Below, piece after piece: positions 8,410 through 17,714 of a DNA stretch of 64,000 nucleotides. Source of the stretch: an uncultured Lachnospiraceae bacterium (lineage in GTDB: Bacteria; Bacillota; Clostridia; Lachnospirales; Lachnospiraceae); assembly GCA_900542015.1 (NCBI GenBank), contig UQLY01000003.1, forward strand, positions 1 through 64,000, read 5' to 3'. How positions within the stretch are numbered: the stretch's first letter is position 1; each line of letters starts with the position of its first letter. The translations under genes were made by a program, and so were the position numbers. Below the pieces are notes generated by a model, which saw nothing but the letters and a program-made list of their open reading frames with translations, had not been told where the DNA came from and searched no databases.

Positions 8410-9393
8410 ATGGCTGTCCATCAAAATACTACCCGGAAAGAAAATGAATACGAAGTCGTGGAGCACGAAATCATCAAAAATTTCAAGATATTTATGGTGC
8501 GCCTTGCTTACCGCACGCCCCATATCCACAGAGATTTTGAATTGGATTTTTTATTAGAAGGAGAAGCGCGAATCGTCTGCGACAACGTTTCCCTGACGTT
8601 TCACGCACCGGACTTTTTTATTATCAATCCCTTCGCTCCCCACGAAATCCATACGGAAAATCCGGCGCTGTTTTTATCCATACAGATACAGCCTTCCTTT
8701 TACCAAAACTATTTTCCGGAAATATCCCATACGGAATTTTCTTTTTGCAGCGCCGCCGATACTCTTATGAGAAATGCTAAAGGGAAAGAAATTTTTCATA
8801 CGACTTTTTCATCCGCCCTTTCCATGGCGGAACATTATTTCAAAACCGACCACGGGTTTTCTTTATTCTGCGCCGCCAAGCTTAACGAAATTTTTTACTC
8901 GCTGATTACGTCCCTGCCCTATAAGACCATCAGCGACGCGGAGCACCGAAAGCAGAAGCAGCAATATGAAAGGGCGCGGCGGATCGCCTCCTACATTGAC
9001 GAACACTATCAGGAAAAATTATTGTTAAACGATATCGCCCGGGCGGAAAATCTGTCTTTGTCTTACCTGTCGCATTTTTTCAAAGATCATTTTCAGATGT
9101 CCTTTCAGGAATACCTCATGCGATTAAGATGTGAAAAGGCGCGCCAGCTCTTATTGCTGACGGACCATAATCTCTTGGAAATCAGTATGGAATGCGGGTT
9201 TTCTGATGTGAAATACTTAAATAAAGGATTTCGCCGTATCTACGGCGCAGCGCCCCGAGAACTCCGCCCCCGGGAGGACGGGACCCGTCCGCCCGAGCAA
9301 CAGTCTGTGATTCAATCTACTTCTCTGCAGAGCTCTCAACAGTTTCTGCCGAAGGAGGAAGCTCTGCATATTCTTTCCTCTTTAGCTCTTTGA
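8410..9393 (+). CDS. AraC-family transcriptional regulator
   Basis: 327 residues from the ATG at 8410, which has a GAAAGGCGAA site upstream. The N-terminal half is a cupin-like sensor (PHIHRDFELDFLLEGEARI, INPFAPHEIHTENP). The C-terminal half has two helix-turn-helix units (YIDEHYQEKLLLNDIARAEN and ISMECGFSDVKYLNKGFRR). It is divergent from the isomerase-kinase-aldolase operon and most likely activates it in response to the sugar. The C-terminal tail overlaps the end of the convergent MATE gene by 77 bp. Confidence 0.88.
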   Translation: MAVHQNTTRKENEYEVVEHEIIKNFKIFMVRLAYRTPHIHRDFELDFLLEGEARIVCDNVSLTFHAPDFFIINPFAPHEIHTENPALFLSIQIQPSFYQNYFPEISHTEFSFCSAADTLMRNAKGKEIFHTTFSSALSMAEHYFKTDHGFSLFCAAKLNEIFYSLITSLPYKTISDAEHRKQKQQYERARRIASYIDEHYQEKLLLNDIARAENLSLSYLSHFFKDHFQMSFQEYLMRLRCEKARQLLLLTDHNLLEISMECGFSDVKYLNKGFRRIYGAAPRELRPREDGTRPPEQQSVIQSTSLQSSQQFLPKEEALHILSSLAL

Positions 9394-10732
9394 CGATCAT
9401 GACCGCCGTAATCAGCCCTGCCGTACCATCCGCCACCGGACCCGCGTACATGATACCGTCGATCCCCATAAAGAGCGGGAAAATCAAAATCAGCGGCAGC
9501 AGCAAAATAATCTGTCTGGTAAGCGCCAGAAACATACCCCGCTTCGGCTTGCCGATCGCCGTAAAGAAATTGGAGGTAATGGGCTGTAAAAAGTTGATAA
9601 ATGTAAAAAACAGATAAACCCGGAAATAACTGGTTGCAAACCGGAAATACAGATCCGACCCGTCTCCGAAAATAGCGATAATCTTTTGCGGAATCAACTG
9701 GAACATTAAAAACGCACAAAAGGACAGGATAAAGCCTACGGTAACGGCTCGTCTGTACGCCGTCTTTACCCTCTGATACTTGCCCGCCCCGTAATTGAAA
9801 CTGACCAAGGGCTGAAGTCCCTGGGAAATACCGATGACAAAGGACATAAACACCTGATTTACCTTTGTGATAATTCCCGCGCAGGCAATGGGAATCGCCT
9901 CTCCGTAAGCGGACAGCGCGCCGTAATGTTTCAGGGAATTATTCATTACAATCTGCACAATCATCATGGAAAGCTGGTTGCTGCACGGAGCGGCTCCCAA
10001 AGACATGATACGGGTCACATATTCTTTTTGAATCCGCAAATGCCTTTTCTCAATATCCACCGATTTACAATGCAGCATATAGGAAAAAGCAAGCAGAGCG
10101 GATATGACCTGACCGATTACCGTGGCAAGCGCCGCGCCCGCCATTCCCATACCAAAACCGAATACGAAAAGCGCGTCCAATATCGTATTGATGATCGCTC
10201 CCGAAAGGTTACAGATCATCGTCATGCGGGGACTGCCGTCTGCCCGGATCAGATGACCGCCGCCCGTGGCAAAGATCGCAAACGGGAAGCCAAAGGCAAC
10301 AATCCTTGTATAAGTCATGGCATAATCCAGCACATCCGCCGGAGAACCGAACAACTGCATCAGTTGTCTTAAAAAAACCTGCGTAATCAGGCAGAGCACG
10401 GCGCCGCACAATACCAGCATGACCGCCGCATTCCCCATATAATATACCGCTTTTTCCTTATCGCCTTTTCCCATGGCAAGATTAAACGCCGAAGCGCCGC
10501 CGATACCGAATAACAATCCGATCGCGATACAGGAAATGGAAAGCGGGAAAGATATATTCGTCGCCGCATTTCCCAGCTCTCCCACGCTTCTGCCGATAAA
10601 AAACTGATCCACAATATTATAAAGCGATCCGACCAGCATGGAGATAATGCTGGGAATCGCAAATTGCAGCAGCAGCTTATTTATTTTTTCCTCTCCCAGG
10701 GCATTTCTGTCCGTTCCACTTTTTTCACTCAT
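9317..10732 (-). CDS. MATE-family multidrug exporter (first of three)
   Basis: 471 residues from the ATG at 10732, with AGAGG 8 nt upstream; ATGs further upstream have no site. Twelve hydrophobic segments and the typical N-terminal pattern FAIPSIISMLVGSLYNIVDQFFIG mark a MATE transporter exporting cationic compounds against Na+ or H+. Two more MATE genes lie within 8 kb. It diverges from the second MATE gene. An extended -10 (TGaTATAAT) lies at 10755-10760. Confidence 0.88.
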   Translation of the reverse strand: MSEKSGTDRNALGEEKINKLLLQFAIPSIISMLVGSLYNIVDQFFIGRSVGELGNAATNISFPLSISCIAIGLLFGIGGASAFNLAMGKGDKEKAVYYMGNAAVMLVLCGAVLCLITQVFLRQLMQLFGSPADVLDYAMTYTRIVAFGFPFAIFATGGGHLIRADGSPRMTMICNLSGAIINTILDALFVFGFGMGMAGAALATVIGQVISALLAFSYMLHCKSVDIEKRHLRIQKEYVTRIMSLGAAPCSNQLSMMIVQIVMNNSLKHYGALSAYGEAIPIACAGIITKVNQVFMSFVIGISQGLQPLVSFNYGAGKYQRVKTAYRRAVTVGFILSFCAFLMFQLIPQKIIAIFGDGSDLYFRFATSYFRVYLFFTFINFLQPITSNFFTAIGKPKRGMFLALTRQIILLLPLILIFPLFMGIDGIMYAGPVADGTAGLITAVMIVKELKRKEYAELPPSAETVESSAEK

Positions 10733-10754
10733 TTTCTTAACCTCTTTGTCACTC

Positions 10755-10760
10755 ATTATA
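10755..10760 (-). promoter_or_regulatory. Extended -10 promoter of the leftward MATE gene
   Basis: The minus strand reads TGATATAAT, an extended -10 box, with no good -35. The transcript would have a leader of only about 15 nt, containing the AGAGG binding site. Confidence 0.45.
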
Positions 10761-10893
10761 TCATACCACTTTTTGGGAAATTGAGTATTGCTTTTTTTAC
10801 AAATCTTTTGTATAGTATATATTCTGTAGGTTTTTGACAAGATCTGCATACAAATATTTGAAAAAATCTGAATAATATAAAGGAGAGACTACT

Positions 10894-12288
10894 ATGCAGG
10901 ATAAAACAACTGAAATATTTAAAAATGCGCCTGTGCCCAAAGCGGTATTGAGCAATGCAATCCCTTCCATTATCAGTATGATCATGGTACTTGTATACAA
11001 TCTTGCCGATACTTTTTTTATCGGTCAGACCAAAAACGCATATATGGTTGCAGCCGTATCCGTTGCAACGCCGGTATTTTTAATCTTTATGGCTGTAGGC
11101 ATGCTGTTCGGCATCGGCGGTACTTCTCTGATTTCCCGTATGCTGGGCGAAGGAAAGCAGGATAAAGCAAAAAACACCTCGTCCTTCTGTTTCTGGACAG
11201 GTGCCGTCACGGGCGTTATCGCCGTTATCTTTATTTTGATCTTTGCAAAACCCATTTGCCGTATGGTAGGCGCCAGCGACGATACGCTCGGCTATGCCTC
11301 CCAATATCTGTCGATCGTTTCGGCGGGCATTCCCTTTCTGATTATCGGCAATACCTTCAGCAATATTATCCGTGCCGAGGGCAATGCGAAAAAAGCAATG
11401 ATCGGTATGATCATCGGCAACCTGATGAATATTGTCCTGGACCCGATTATGATCCTCGGTTTCGGCTGGAATGTGGCGGGCGCTGCGATTGCTACGGTAA
11501 TCGGAAACGTTTTTGCGGCTGTTTACTATATCTGCCACCTCGTTTCCAAAAATTCCATCCTGTCCATCCGTCCCAAAGACTATATGGCAAAAAACAAGAT
11601 TGCGGCAGGCGTGCTCGCCATCGGTATTCCCGCCTCCTTAAACAGCATTCTCATGAGCGTTTCCAATATCATCATCAATAACATGATGCAGAAACACGGC
11701 GATATGGCTGTCGCCGGATTAGGCGTCGCCATGAAGGTAAATATGATCGCCGTCATGCTGTTAATCGGACTGGGTACGGGCATTCAGCCCTTGCTGGGCT
11801 ATTGCTACGGCGCGAGGAATAAAACGCGCTACCTTGCCGTATTGAAATTTTCCCTGATTTTCGCCTTTTGCTTAAGCGCCGTTATGACTATGATCTGCTA
11901 TTGCGGAGCCGGTCCGTTAGTCAGGGCTTTCCTGGACGATCCCGACGCTTTCGGGTATGGAATGTCCCTTGCCAGAATTTATATTTACTCCGGACCTGTG
12001 ATCGGCATTCTTTTCGTACTGATCAATGCCATCCAGTCCACGGGCGCCGCTCTGCCGTCTCTGATTCTTTCCATCAGCAGGCAGGGGCTTTTATATATCC
12101 CCATTCTGCTGATCTTCAGAACCGTATTCGATACGCCGCAGACGCTGGCGCTGGCGCAGCCCGTTACCGATTACCTCGCCGCTACCCTTGCTCTCGTACT
12201 GTTTATTATTACGTATCATAAATATTTTAAAGACTTCCCCCAAGCTGTGGAGTCCGCACAGGATCAGTCGATGGAAACGACTTCATAG
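10894..12288 (+). CDS. MATE-family multidrug exporter (second of three)
   Basis: 464 residues with 12 hydrophobic segments. The opening AIPSIISMIMVLVYNLADTFFIG is the MATE signature. It is preceded by AAAGGAGAG 7 nt before the ATG. It is divergent from the first MATE gene, with 161 bp between starts, and its 3' end overlaps the convergent copA by 25 bp. It is clearly a paralogue and not a recent duplicate, since its sequence differs throughout from the neighbouring MATE. Confidence 0.88.
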   Translation: MQDKTTEIFKNAPVPKAVLSNAIPSIISMIMVLVYNLADTFFIGQTKNAYMVAAVSVATPVFLIFMAVGMLFGIGGTSLISRMLGEGKQDKAKNTSSFCFWTGAVTGVIAVIFILIFAKPICRMVGASDDTLGYASQYLSIVSAGIPFLIIGNTFSNIIRAEGNAKKAMIGMIIGNLMNIVLDPIMILGFGWNVAGAAIATVIGNVFAAVYYICHLVSKNSILSIRPKDYMAKNKIAAGVLAIGIPASLNSILMSVSNIIINNMMQKHGDMAVAGLGVAMKVNMIAVMLLIGLGTGIQPLLGYCYGARNKTRYLAVLKFSLIFAFCLSAVMTMICYCGAGPLVRAFLDDPDAFGYGMSLARIYIYSGPVIGILFVLINAIQSTGAALPSLILSISRQGLLYIPILLIFRTVFDTPQTLALAQPVTDYLAATLALVLFIITYHKYFKDFPQAVESAQDQSMETTS

Positions 12289-14843
12289 TCCTGGTCTTCA
12301 ACGGCTTTCTTTAAAACCTCATCCGCTGCCGGGGCGCTTAACGTAAGGACCGCTGTTCCCGTCTCATGGCTGACAACAGCTTCCGTTACCTCCGGCAGCG
12401 CTTCTAACGCTTTTTTCACTCTCGCCTCACAGTGTCCGCACATCATTCCGTTGATTTTCATTGTTTTGTTCATTATTTTTACCTCTTTTCCTTTCTTTTT
12501 TGTATGCCTTCTCTTTCTGTCCCGTTTGGTGCTTCTCATATCAAACAGGTTCAGACGCAGCGCGTTGGTTACGACGCAAAAGCTGGACAGGCTCATCGCC
12601 GCGGCGCCGAACATCGGATTGAGCTTCCAGCCGAAAACCGGAATCCAAACGCCCGCCGCAAGGGGTATGCCGATCATATTGTAGAAAAACGCCCAAAACA
12701 GGTTCTGATGAATATTGCGAAGAGTCGCCCTGCTTAGGCGGATTGCCGCCGGCACGTCCATCAGACTGCTTTTCATCAAAACCACGTCCGCGGCTTCAAT
12801 CGCCACGTCGGTTCCGGCTCCGATCGCAATCCCCATGTCCGCCCTTGTAAGCGCCGGGGCGTCGTTAATGCCGTCTCCAACCATCGCCGTCTTTCCCTTC
12901 TCTTCCATAAGCCTTTTGATCACGGCTTCTTTTCCTTCCGGCAAAACGCCTGCGATCACTTCGTCCACGCCCACCTGGGCTCCGATCGCCTGTGCCGTCC
13001 GTTCGTTGTCTCCGGTCAGCATGACTACATAAAGTCCCATATTCTTTAACTGCGCGATCGCTTCCCTGCTGTCGTCCTTAATCGTATCCGCTACGGCAAT
13101 GATTCCGCACAATTTGCCGTCCTTTGCAAAAAATAACGGCGTCTTTCCCTGATTGGAAAGCTCCCTGGCGCGTTCTTCCATTTCCGGTCCGACATCGGCT
13201 TTCGTCCTGATAAATTTCAAGTTACCGCCTGCTAACTGCCTGCCTTCCCAGGTTCCGGTCAGCCCGTTTCCGGGAACCGCCGTAAAATCATCCGCAGCGT
13301 CTGCCTCTACGCCCTTTTCCTGAGCATAGGCGATTACCGCCTTTGCCAGCGGATGCTCGCTCTTACTCTCCAGCGCATAGGCGATTCGCAAAAGTTCCTC
13401 TTTTGCATTCTCATCGGTTTCATCTTCCCGGTCTTTTCCGCAATCCTGCCGGTAAGGTATCATATCCGTAACCTTTGGTTCGCCGTTGGTAATGGTGCCC
13501 GTCTTATCCAGTGCAAGGACCTCGATCTTACCCGTTCCTTCCAGGGAAGCCGCCGTCTTGAATAAGATGCCGTGCTTTGCCCCCATACCGTTGCCTACCA
13601 TAATCGCAACCGGCGTGGCAAGTCCCAGCGCGCAGGGACAACTGATGACCAGGACGGATATTCCCCTCGCCAGAGCGTCTCCTACGCTTACGTCCCCGGT
13701 ATACGCCCCGATGATCAGCCAGACCAGCATCGTAACCGCCGCGATCCCGATGACAACCGGCACGAATACGCCTGAAACCCGGTCCGCTACCTTTGCAATG
13801 GGCGCCTTTGTGGCGGCGGCGTCGCTGACCATCTGAATGATCTGCGACAGTGTCGTATCCTCTCCGACTCTGGTCGCCTCGCATTGAATAAAACCGGACT
13901 GGTTGATCGTAGCCGCCGATACCGTGTCTCCTTTTTCCTTATCCACAGGAATACTCTCTCCGGTCAGCGCCGCTTCGTCCACGGTGCTCGTTCCGTCTGT
14001 GACAATACCGTCCACGGGTATGCTTTCTCCGGGGCGCACAACAAAAACATCGCCCTTTACCACCTGATCGACGGGAACCGTCGTTTCCTTACCGTCCCTT
14101 ACAACAACCGCCGTCTTCGGCGCAAGATTCATCAGACTCTTCAGCGCGTCGGTCGTCTTTCCTTTGGAATAAGATTCCAGCATCTTGCCGAGGGTAATCA
14201 GCGTCAGAATCATCGCCGCCGATTCAAAGTAAAACTCGTGCATATACTCCATGACCTTACCATGATCCCCGCGCATCTGCGCGTCCGTCATGGCAAAGAG
14301 CGCATAAGTGCTGTAGATAAAAGAAGCTCCCGCTCCCAGTGCCACCAGGGAGTCCATGTTGGGAGACCGGCGCCAAAGGCTGGTAAAGCCGTTGATAAAA
14401 AATTTCTGGTTGATAACCATAATCGCAATGGTAAACAGCATTTCAAACAGCCCGATCGCCACATGATTCTCGGCAAAGGCTTCCGGCAGCTTCCATCCCC
14501 ACATCATATGCCCCATGGAAACATACATTAAAGGCAGCAAAAAGCACAAGGACGCGATAAACCTTCTCCGGATCACCGGCGTCTCCCTGTCCTTCAGCGC
14601 ATCCGCCTTTGACCCCGGAAAGCCGGACGCGCCTTTAGCCGTTTCCTTTTTTAACGACGCGCCGTATCCTGCTTTTGTAACCGCCTCTATGATCTTTTCG
14701 GGGTCTGCCGTACCTTCCACGCCCATAGAATTAGTCAAAAGGCTTACCGATACGGCAGTCACGCCGGGTACCTTGGAAACCGCCTTTTCCACATGGGTGC
14801 TGCAGGCGGCGCAGCTCATTCCCGTTACCGAATATTGTTCCAT
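12264..14843 (-). CDS. copA: Copper-exporting P1B-type ATPase with a C-terminal CopZ-like domain
   Basis: 859 residues. An N-terminal metal-binding domain carries GMSCAAC (8-14). Eight membrane segments follow, with the CPC ion-site motif near residue 402, the DKTGT phosphorylation site near 446, the SEHPLAKAV nucleotide-domain motif and the MVGDGINDAPAL hinge. It exports Cu(I). After the last membrane segment a basic linker leads into a second metal-binding domain with GMMCGHC near residue 800. This resembles a CopZ chaperone and has its own AAAGAGG site and ATG inside the frame. It lies behind csoR and is presumably induced by copper. Confidence 0.93.
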   Translation of the reverse strand: MEQYSVTGMSCAACSTHVEKAVSKVPGVTAVSVSLLTNSMGVEGTADPEKIIEAVTKAGYGASLKKETAKGASGFPGSKADALKDRETPVIRRRFIASLCFLLPLMYVSMGHMMWGWKLPEAFAENHVAIGLFEMLFTIAIMVINQKFFINGFTSLWRRSPNMDSLVALGAGASFIYSTYALFAMTDAQMRGDHGKVMEYMHEFYFESAAMILTLITLGKMLESYSKGKTTDALKSLMNLAPKTAVVVRDGKETTVPVDQVVKGDVFVVRPGESIPVDGIVTDGTSTVDEAALTGESIPVDKEKGDTVSAATINQSGFIQCEATRVGEDTTLSQIIQMVSDAAATKAPIAKVADRVSGVFVPVVIGIAAVTMLVWLIIGAYTGDVSVGDALARGISVLVISCPCALGLATPVAIMVGNGMGAKHGILFKTAASLEGTGKIEVLALDKTGTITNGEPKVTDMIPYRQDCGKDREDETDENAKEELLRIAYALESKSEHPLAKAVIAYAQEKGVEADAADDFTAVPGNGLTGTWEGRQLAGGNLKFIRTKADVGPEMEERARELSNQGKTPLFFAKDGKLCGIIAVADTIKDDSREAIAQLKNMGLYVVMLTGDNERTAQAIGAQVGVDEVIAGVLPEGKEAVIKRLMEEKGKTAMVGDGINDAPALTRADMGIAIGAGTDVAIEAADVVLMKSSLMDVPAAIRLSRATLRNIHQNLFWAFFYNMIGIPLAAGVWIPVFGWKLNPMFGAAAMSLSSFCVVTNALRLNLFDMRSTKRDRKRRHTKKKGKEVKIMNKTMKINGMMCGHCEARVKKALEALPEVTEAVVSHETGTAVLTLSAPAADEVLKKAVEDQDYEVVSID

Positions 14844-14906
14844 ACGATCCCTTCTTCCTGGTCTCTCCTAATATTTTTTGATGCCTTCCCCGATAGTTTC
14901 TTACCG

Positions 14907-15248
14907 TTATTTCATCAGCTTGTGCATCATCTTTACAAGCTCGTCTATGACATCTTCGTCCCCCTCGCGGATTCCGTCCGCAACACAAGTATGAATATGA
15001 TTGGACAGCAGTTCTTTATTAAAACTGTTTAACGCTGCCGCTGCCGCCGCGCTCTGTGTCAGAATATCCACGCAATAAGCGTCTTTTTCAACCATGCCGC
15101 GAATCCCACGGATCTGTCCTTCAATCCGCTTTAACCGGTTGATCAGATCCCTGTACTCCCCTTCTGACCGCTGTTTGGTCTTTCCGGCGCAGCAGCACTC
15201 TGCTTTCCGTTCTTCCTGCGCGCCCTCTCCGGCTTTGTCATTTTCCAT
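14907..15248 (-). CDS. csoR: CsoR-family copper-sensing repressor
   Basis: 113 residues. The helical core RLKRIEGQIRGIRGMVEKDAYC is the CsoR/RcnR/FrmR DNA-binding and sensing region. The Cu(I) ligands of CsoR (Cys, then His 25 residues on, then Cys 4 residues on) are present as C59, H84 and C88. The N-terminus has an extra CCC run. It lies 63 bp upstream of copA on the same strand. The operator in its own promoter (15291-15305) points to autoregulation relieved by copper. Confidence 0.92.
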   Translation of the reverse strand: MENDKAGEGAQEERKAECCCAGKTKQRSEGEYRDLINRLKRIEGQIRGIRGMVEKDAYCVDILTQSAAAAAALNSFNKELLSNHIHTCVADGIREGDEDVIDELVKMMHKLMK

Positions 15249-15284
15249 TTCCGCTTCCCCCTGTCTTGTGTTTATTGCAGCCTC

Positions 15285-15314
15285 ATTATATACCCCATGG
15301 GGGTATTTTGTAAA
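15285..15314 (-). promoter_or_regulatory. csoR-copA promoter with embedded CsoR operator
   Basis: On the minus strand TTTACA (15309-15314) and TATAAT (15285-15290) are separated by 18 bp. The spacer contains the pseudo-palindrome TACCCC-AT-GGGGGTA (15291-15305), close to the known CsoR operator of Bacillus copZA. Bound CsoR would block RNA polymerase directly. Confidence 0.88.
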
Positions 15315-15328
15315 GTAAAAAAATTTCT

Positions 15329-15826
15329 TTACACTTTTGCCCTTCTTGCCGCCCGGACATGGTTTCTCTTTAACACCATCTCGCCGAAAGCGCAGATCTT
15401 ATCGGCAAGTCCTACCAGAAACGCCTCCCGGGATTTGGGAAAATGCCAAAAGGTCAGCGGCCACATATGGCTTGTAATAATATTCTTTTCTTTGTCCGTC
15501 AAATGAAACTTTTTCTCGGCGTTTTGAAGCGCCGTCATGGGATGCCCGAACCAGTGCGCCCTTGTGCTGATCTCCTTATTGCCTCTTGCCTGGTACAAAT
15601 AAAAATCGTGAAGCATAGCTCCCTTGGCAAGGCTTTTTTCATTCACATTCAGATGAAATCTCTTCGCCAGATGATAGGCGCAGATCGCCACTCTTGAGCT
15701 ATGGTCATAGAGGTTCGATATTTTATGATTGGGATATTTTTTCAATTCCATAACCGTAGGATCGCTTCTCATTTTCATAAAAGTGTCCCAAAATTGCTCT
15801 TTTCCGCCGTTTTCCTTCTGCATCAT
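15329..15826 (-). CDS. HD-domain phosphohydrolase-like protein
   Basis: 165 residues. The HD-superfamily metal motif is present: YDHSSRVAICAYHLAKRF, then GAMLHDFYLYQ, SHMWPLTFWHFP and a final D in GLADKICAFGE. Such proteins hydrolyse phosphate esters or nucleotides; the substrate is unknown. GAAGAGG precedes two adjacent ATGs. It lies upstream of csoR with its own 5' region and downstream of a terminator, so it is probably a single-gene unit. It ends 15 bp from the csoR promoter. Confidence 0.8.
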   Translation of the reverse strand: MMQKENGGKEQFWDTFMKMRSDPTVMELKKYPNHKISNLYDHSSRVAICAYHLAKRFHLNVNEKSLAKGAMLHDFYLYQARGNKEISTRAHWFGHPMTALQNAEKKFHLTDKEKNIITSHMWPLTFWHFPKSREAFLVGLADKICAFGEMVLKRNHVRAARRAKV

Positions 15827-15956
15827 ACGCCTCTTCTTTCTGCCGTTTCCGGCTCATTTTCCGGCTTATACCGACTGTTTTCTGTACGCTCCTAATGATT
15901 AGACCTAATGATCAGACCTCTTATTTATTATATTATCATATATCTTCTCCCAAATT

Positions 15957-15998
15957 AAAAAACCTATGAAAAGTTCAAAGAAATTTCACAGGTTTTTT
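15957..15998. terminator. Bidirectional intrinsic terminator
   Basis: AAAAAACCT-TGAAA and TTTCA-AGGTTTTTT form a stem with A and T runs on opposite sides, so it can work in both directions. It ends the leftward MATE gene at 16024. Confidence 0.75.
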
Positions 15999-16023
15999 AC
16001 TTAATATTTTATACCGCTTTTAT

Positions 16024-17466
16024 TTAATTCTCATTCGCGGCAATCTCACCGGTCCCGTCCTCCGCCGTCCGGGTCGAGCCGAGGCTGCGGTACGTATAGA
16101 TAATGACGATAACCGACATGATAAAGGTCAACACATCCGACACCGGCATGGAATATAAGACGCCGTCCAGTCCGAAAAAGACCGGAAGCAGAATCGCAAA
16201 GCCAACGCCGAATACGATTTCCCTGACCATGGACAGCATTGTGGAGGCAAGCGCCTTTCCCAATGCCTGCAGGTAAATAAACGTCGCCTTGTTGACGCAG
16301 GCGAGAACAATCATACACAAATAAGTGCGGAACGCCTTTAAGGCAAACTCCGTATAATAAACGCTTTCGTTTGCAGCTCCGAAGATGGCGATCAACTGCC
16401 CCGGGAGCACTTCCACGATAAACAGCGCCACAAGACCCACGCACGCCTCCGCAATGAGCAGGTAGGTAAACAAATTTTTCGCACGGTCTTTTCTGCCCGC
16501 TCCGATATTGTAGCCCACGATCGGTATACATCCCGCCGCCATACCTACGACAATGGAAATGACAATCTGGAAAAATTTCATAACGATCCCCACAACCGCC
16601 ATGGGTATCTGCGCGTATTCCGTCTGCCCGAAAATCGGGTCCAGCGCGCCGTACTTACGGATCATATTATTGATTGCCGCCATCGCCGCCACCAAAGATA
16701 TCTGCGACAAAAAGCTGCATACGCCCAAGGGGATAAATTTACCCACAACCGCCCAATTGATTTTAAAGCTTATCTTGTGCAGCTGCACCGCCTTTAAATG
16801 GAATAAATACCAGACCGCAAGAACAGCCGTTACCACCTGACCGATGACCGTGGCAACTGCGGCGCCCATCATGCCCCATTTAAAAACAAAGATAAAAATC
16901 GGGTCCAGAATAATATTGATCACCGCTCCCGCCAAAGTGGAAATCATGGCAAACTTCGGGCTTCCGTCGGAACGGATAATGGGATTCATCGCCTGCCCGA
17001 ACATATAAAAGGGAACCCCTAACGTTATATAAAAAAAGTATTCTTTAGACTGCCGGAAGGTTTCCTCATTTACTTTGCCTCCGAACGCCGTCAGAATCTG
17101 ATCCTGAAAGATCAGATAAACCGCCGTCAGAATCACGCTCGCCGCAACGCATAACAAAATGGAATTGCCGATGCTTTTATGCGCGTTCTCTTTATTGCGG
17201 GACCCGAGACACAGACTCACATAAGCGCAGCACCCGTCCCCGATCATGACCGCGATCGCCAGGGCGATTACCGTCAGCGGAAAAACCACCGTATTCGCTG
17301 CGTTCCCGTAAGAACCGAGGTAAGACGCGTTGGCAATGAAAATCTGATCTACAATATTATACAGAGCGCCTACCAAAAGAGAGATAATACAGGGAATCGA
17401 ATACCCCTTCATCAATTTTCCAAGCTTTTCCTCCACCAGAAAAGCATTTGCGTTTTTTTCTTCCAT
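16024..17466 (-). CDS. MATE-family multidrug exporter (third of three)
   Basis: 480 residues with 12 hydrophobic segments and the MATE opening YSIPCIISLLVGALYNIVDQ. AAGGAGG lies upstream of the ATG. It is preceded by a promoter and a hairpin with a T-run in the leader (see 17555-17644), so its expression may be controlled by premature termination. The substrate is unknown. Confidence 0.88.
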   Translation of the reverse strand: MEEKNANAFLVEEKLGKLMKGYSIPCIISLLVGALYNIVDQIFIANASYLGSYGNAANTVVFPLTVIALAIAVMIGDGCCAYVSLCLGSRNKENAHKSIGNSILLCVAASVILTAVYLIFQDQILTAFGGKVNEETFRQSKEYFFYITLGVPFYMFGQAMNPIIRSDGSPKFAMISTLAGAVINIILDPIFIFVFKWGMMGAAVATVIGQVVTAVLAVWYLFHLKAVQLHKISFKINWAVVGKFIPLGVCSFLSQISLVAAMAAINNMIRKYGALDPIFGQTEYAQIPMAVVGIVMKFFQIVISIVVGMAAGCIPIVGYNIGAGRKDRAKNLFTYLLIAEACVGLVALFIVEVLPGQLIAIFGAANESVYYTEFALKAFRTYLCMIVLACVNKATFIYLQALGKALASTMLSMVREIVFGVGFAILLPVFFGLDGVLYSMPVSDVLTFIMSVIVIIYTYRSLGSTRTAEDGTGEIAANEN

Positions 17467-17554
17467 AATTTAATAACTCCTCCTTACCTGAAAACCGGGC
17501 GGCGAAACCGTTATACAGCTGCGGACCGGACGGCGCTGTTCCCGCCTCCCGGCA

Positions 17555-17644
17555 AAATAAAAAAAGCGCAAGCCCGTTTACTTGGACTTACGCTTTTCGC
17601 CACTCAGCATATGAATTATAACAAATTACTTCAAAAAATTTCAA
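17555..17644 (-). promoter_or_regulatory. MATE leader: promoter, tiny open frame and terminator hairpin
   Basis: On the minus strand TTGAAA (17639-17644) and TATAAT (17615-17620) form an 18-bp-spaced promoter. It is followed by a hairpin (arms at about 17562-17574 and 17584-17597) and a T7 run. The hairpin lies between this promoter and the gene start at 17466, so it should attenuate transcription. An 11-codon frame (17610-17578, MLSGEKRKSK) begins close to the expected transcript start and covers the first arm of the hairpin, so translation could open it. The same hairpin arms occur at 26190-26227. Confidence 0.55.
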
Positions 17645-17714
17645 GCATAATTTTTATGTTTCGGATACAATATTTATCCTTTTTACTTTTCGCGCCGTTC
17701 TTAAAAATGATACG

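Noticed and set aside
8239..8529. Minus-strand frame in the AraC promoter region
   Set aside because: It overlaps the operator repeats and the AraC start and has no coding features.
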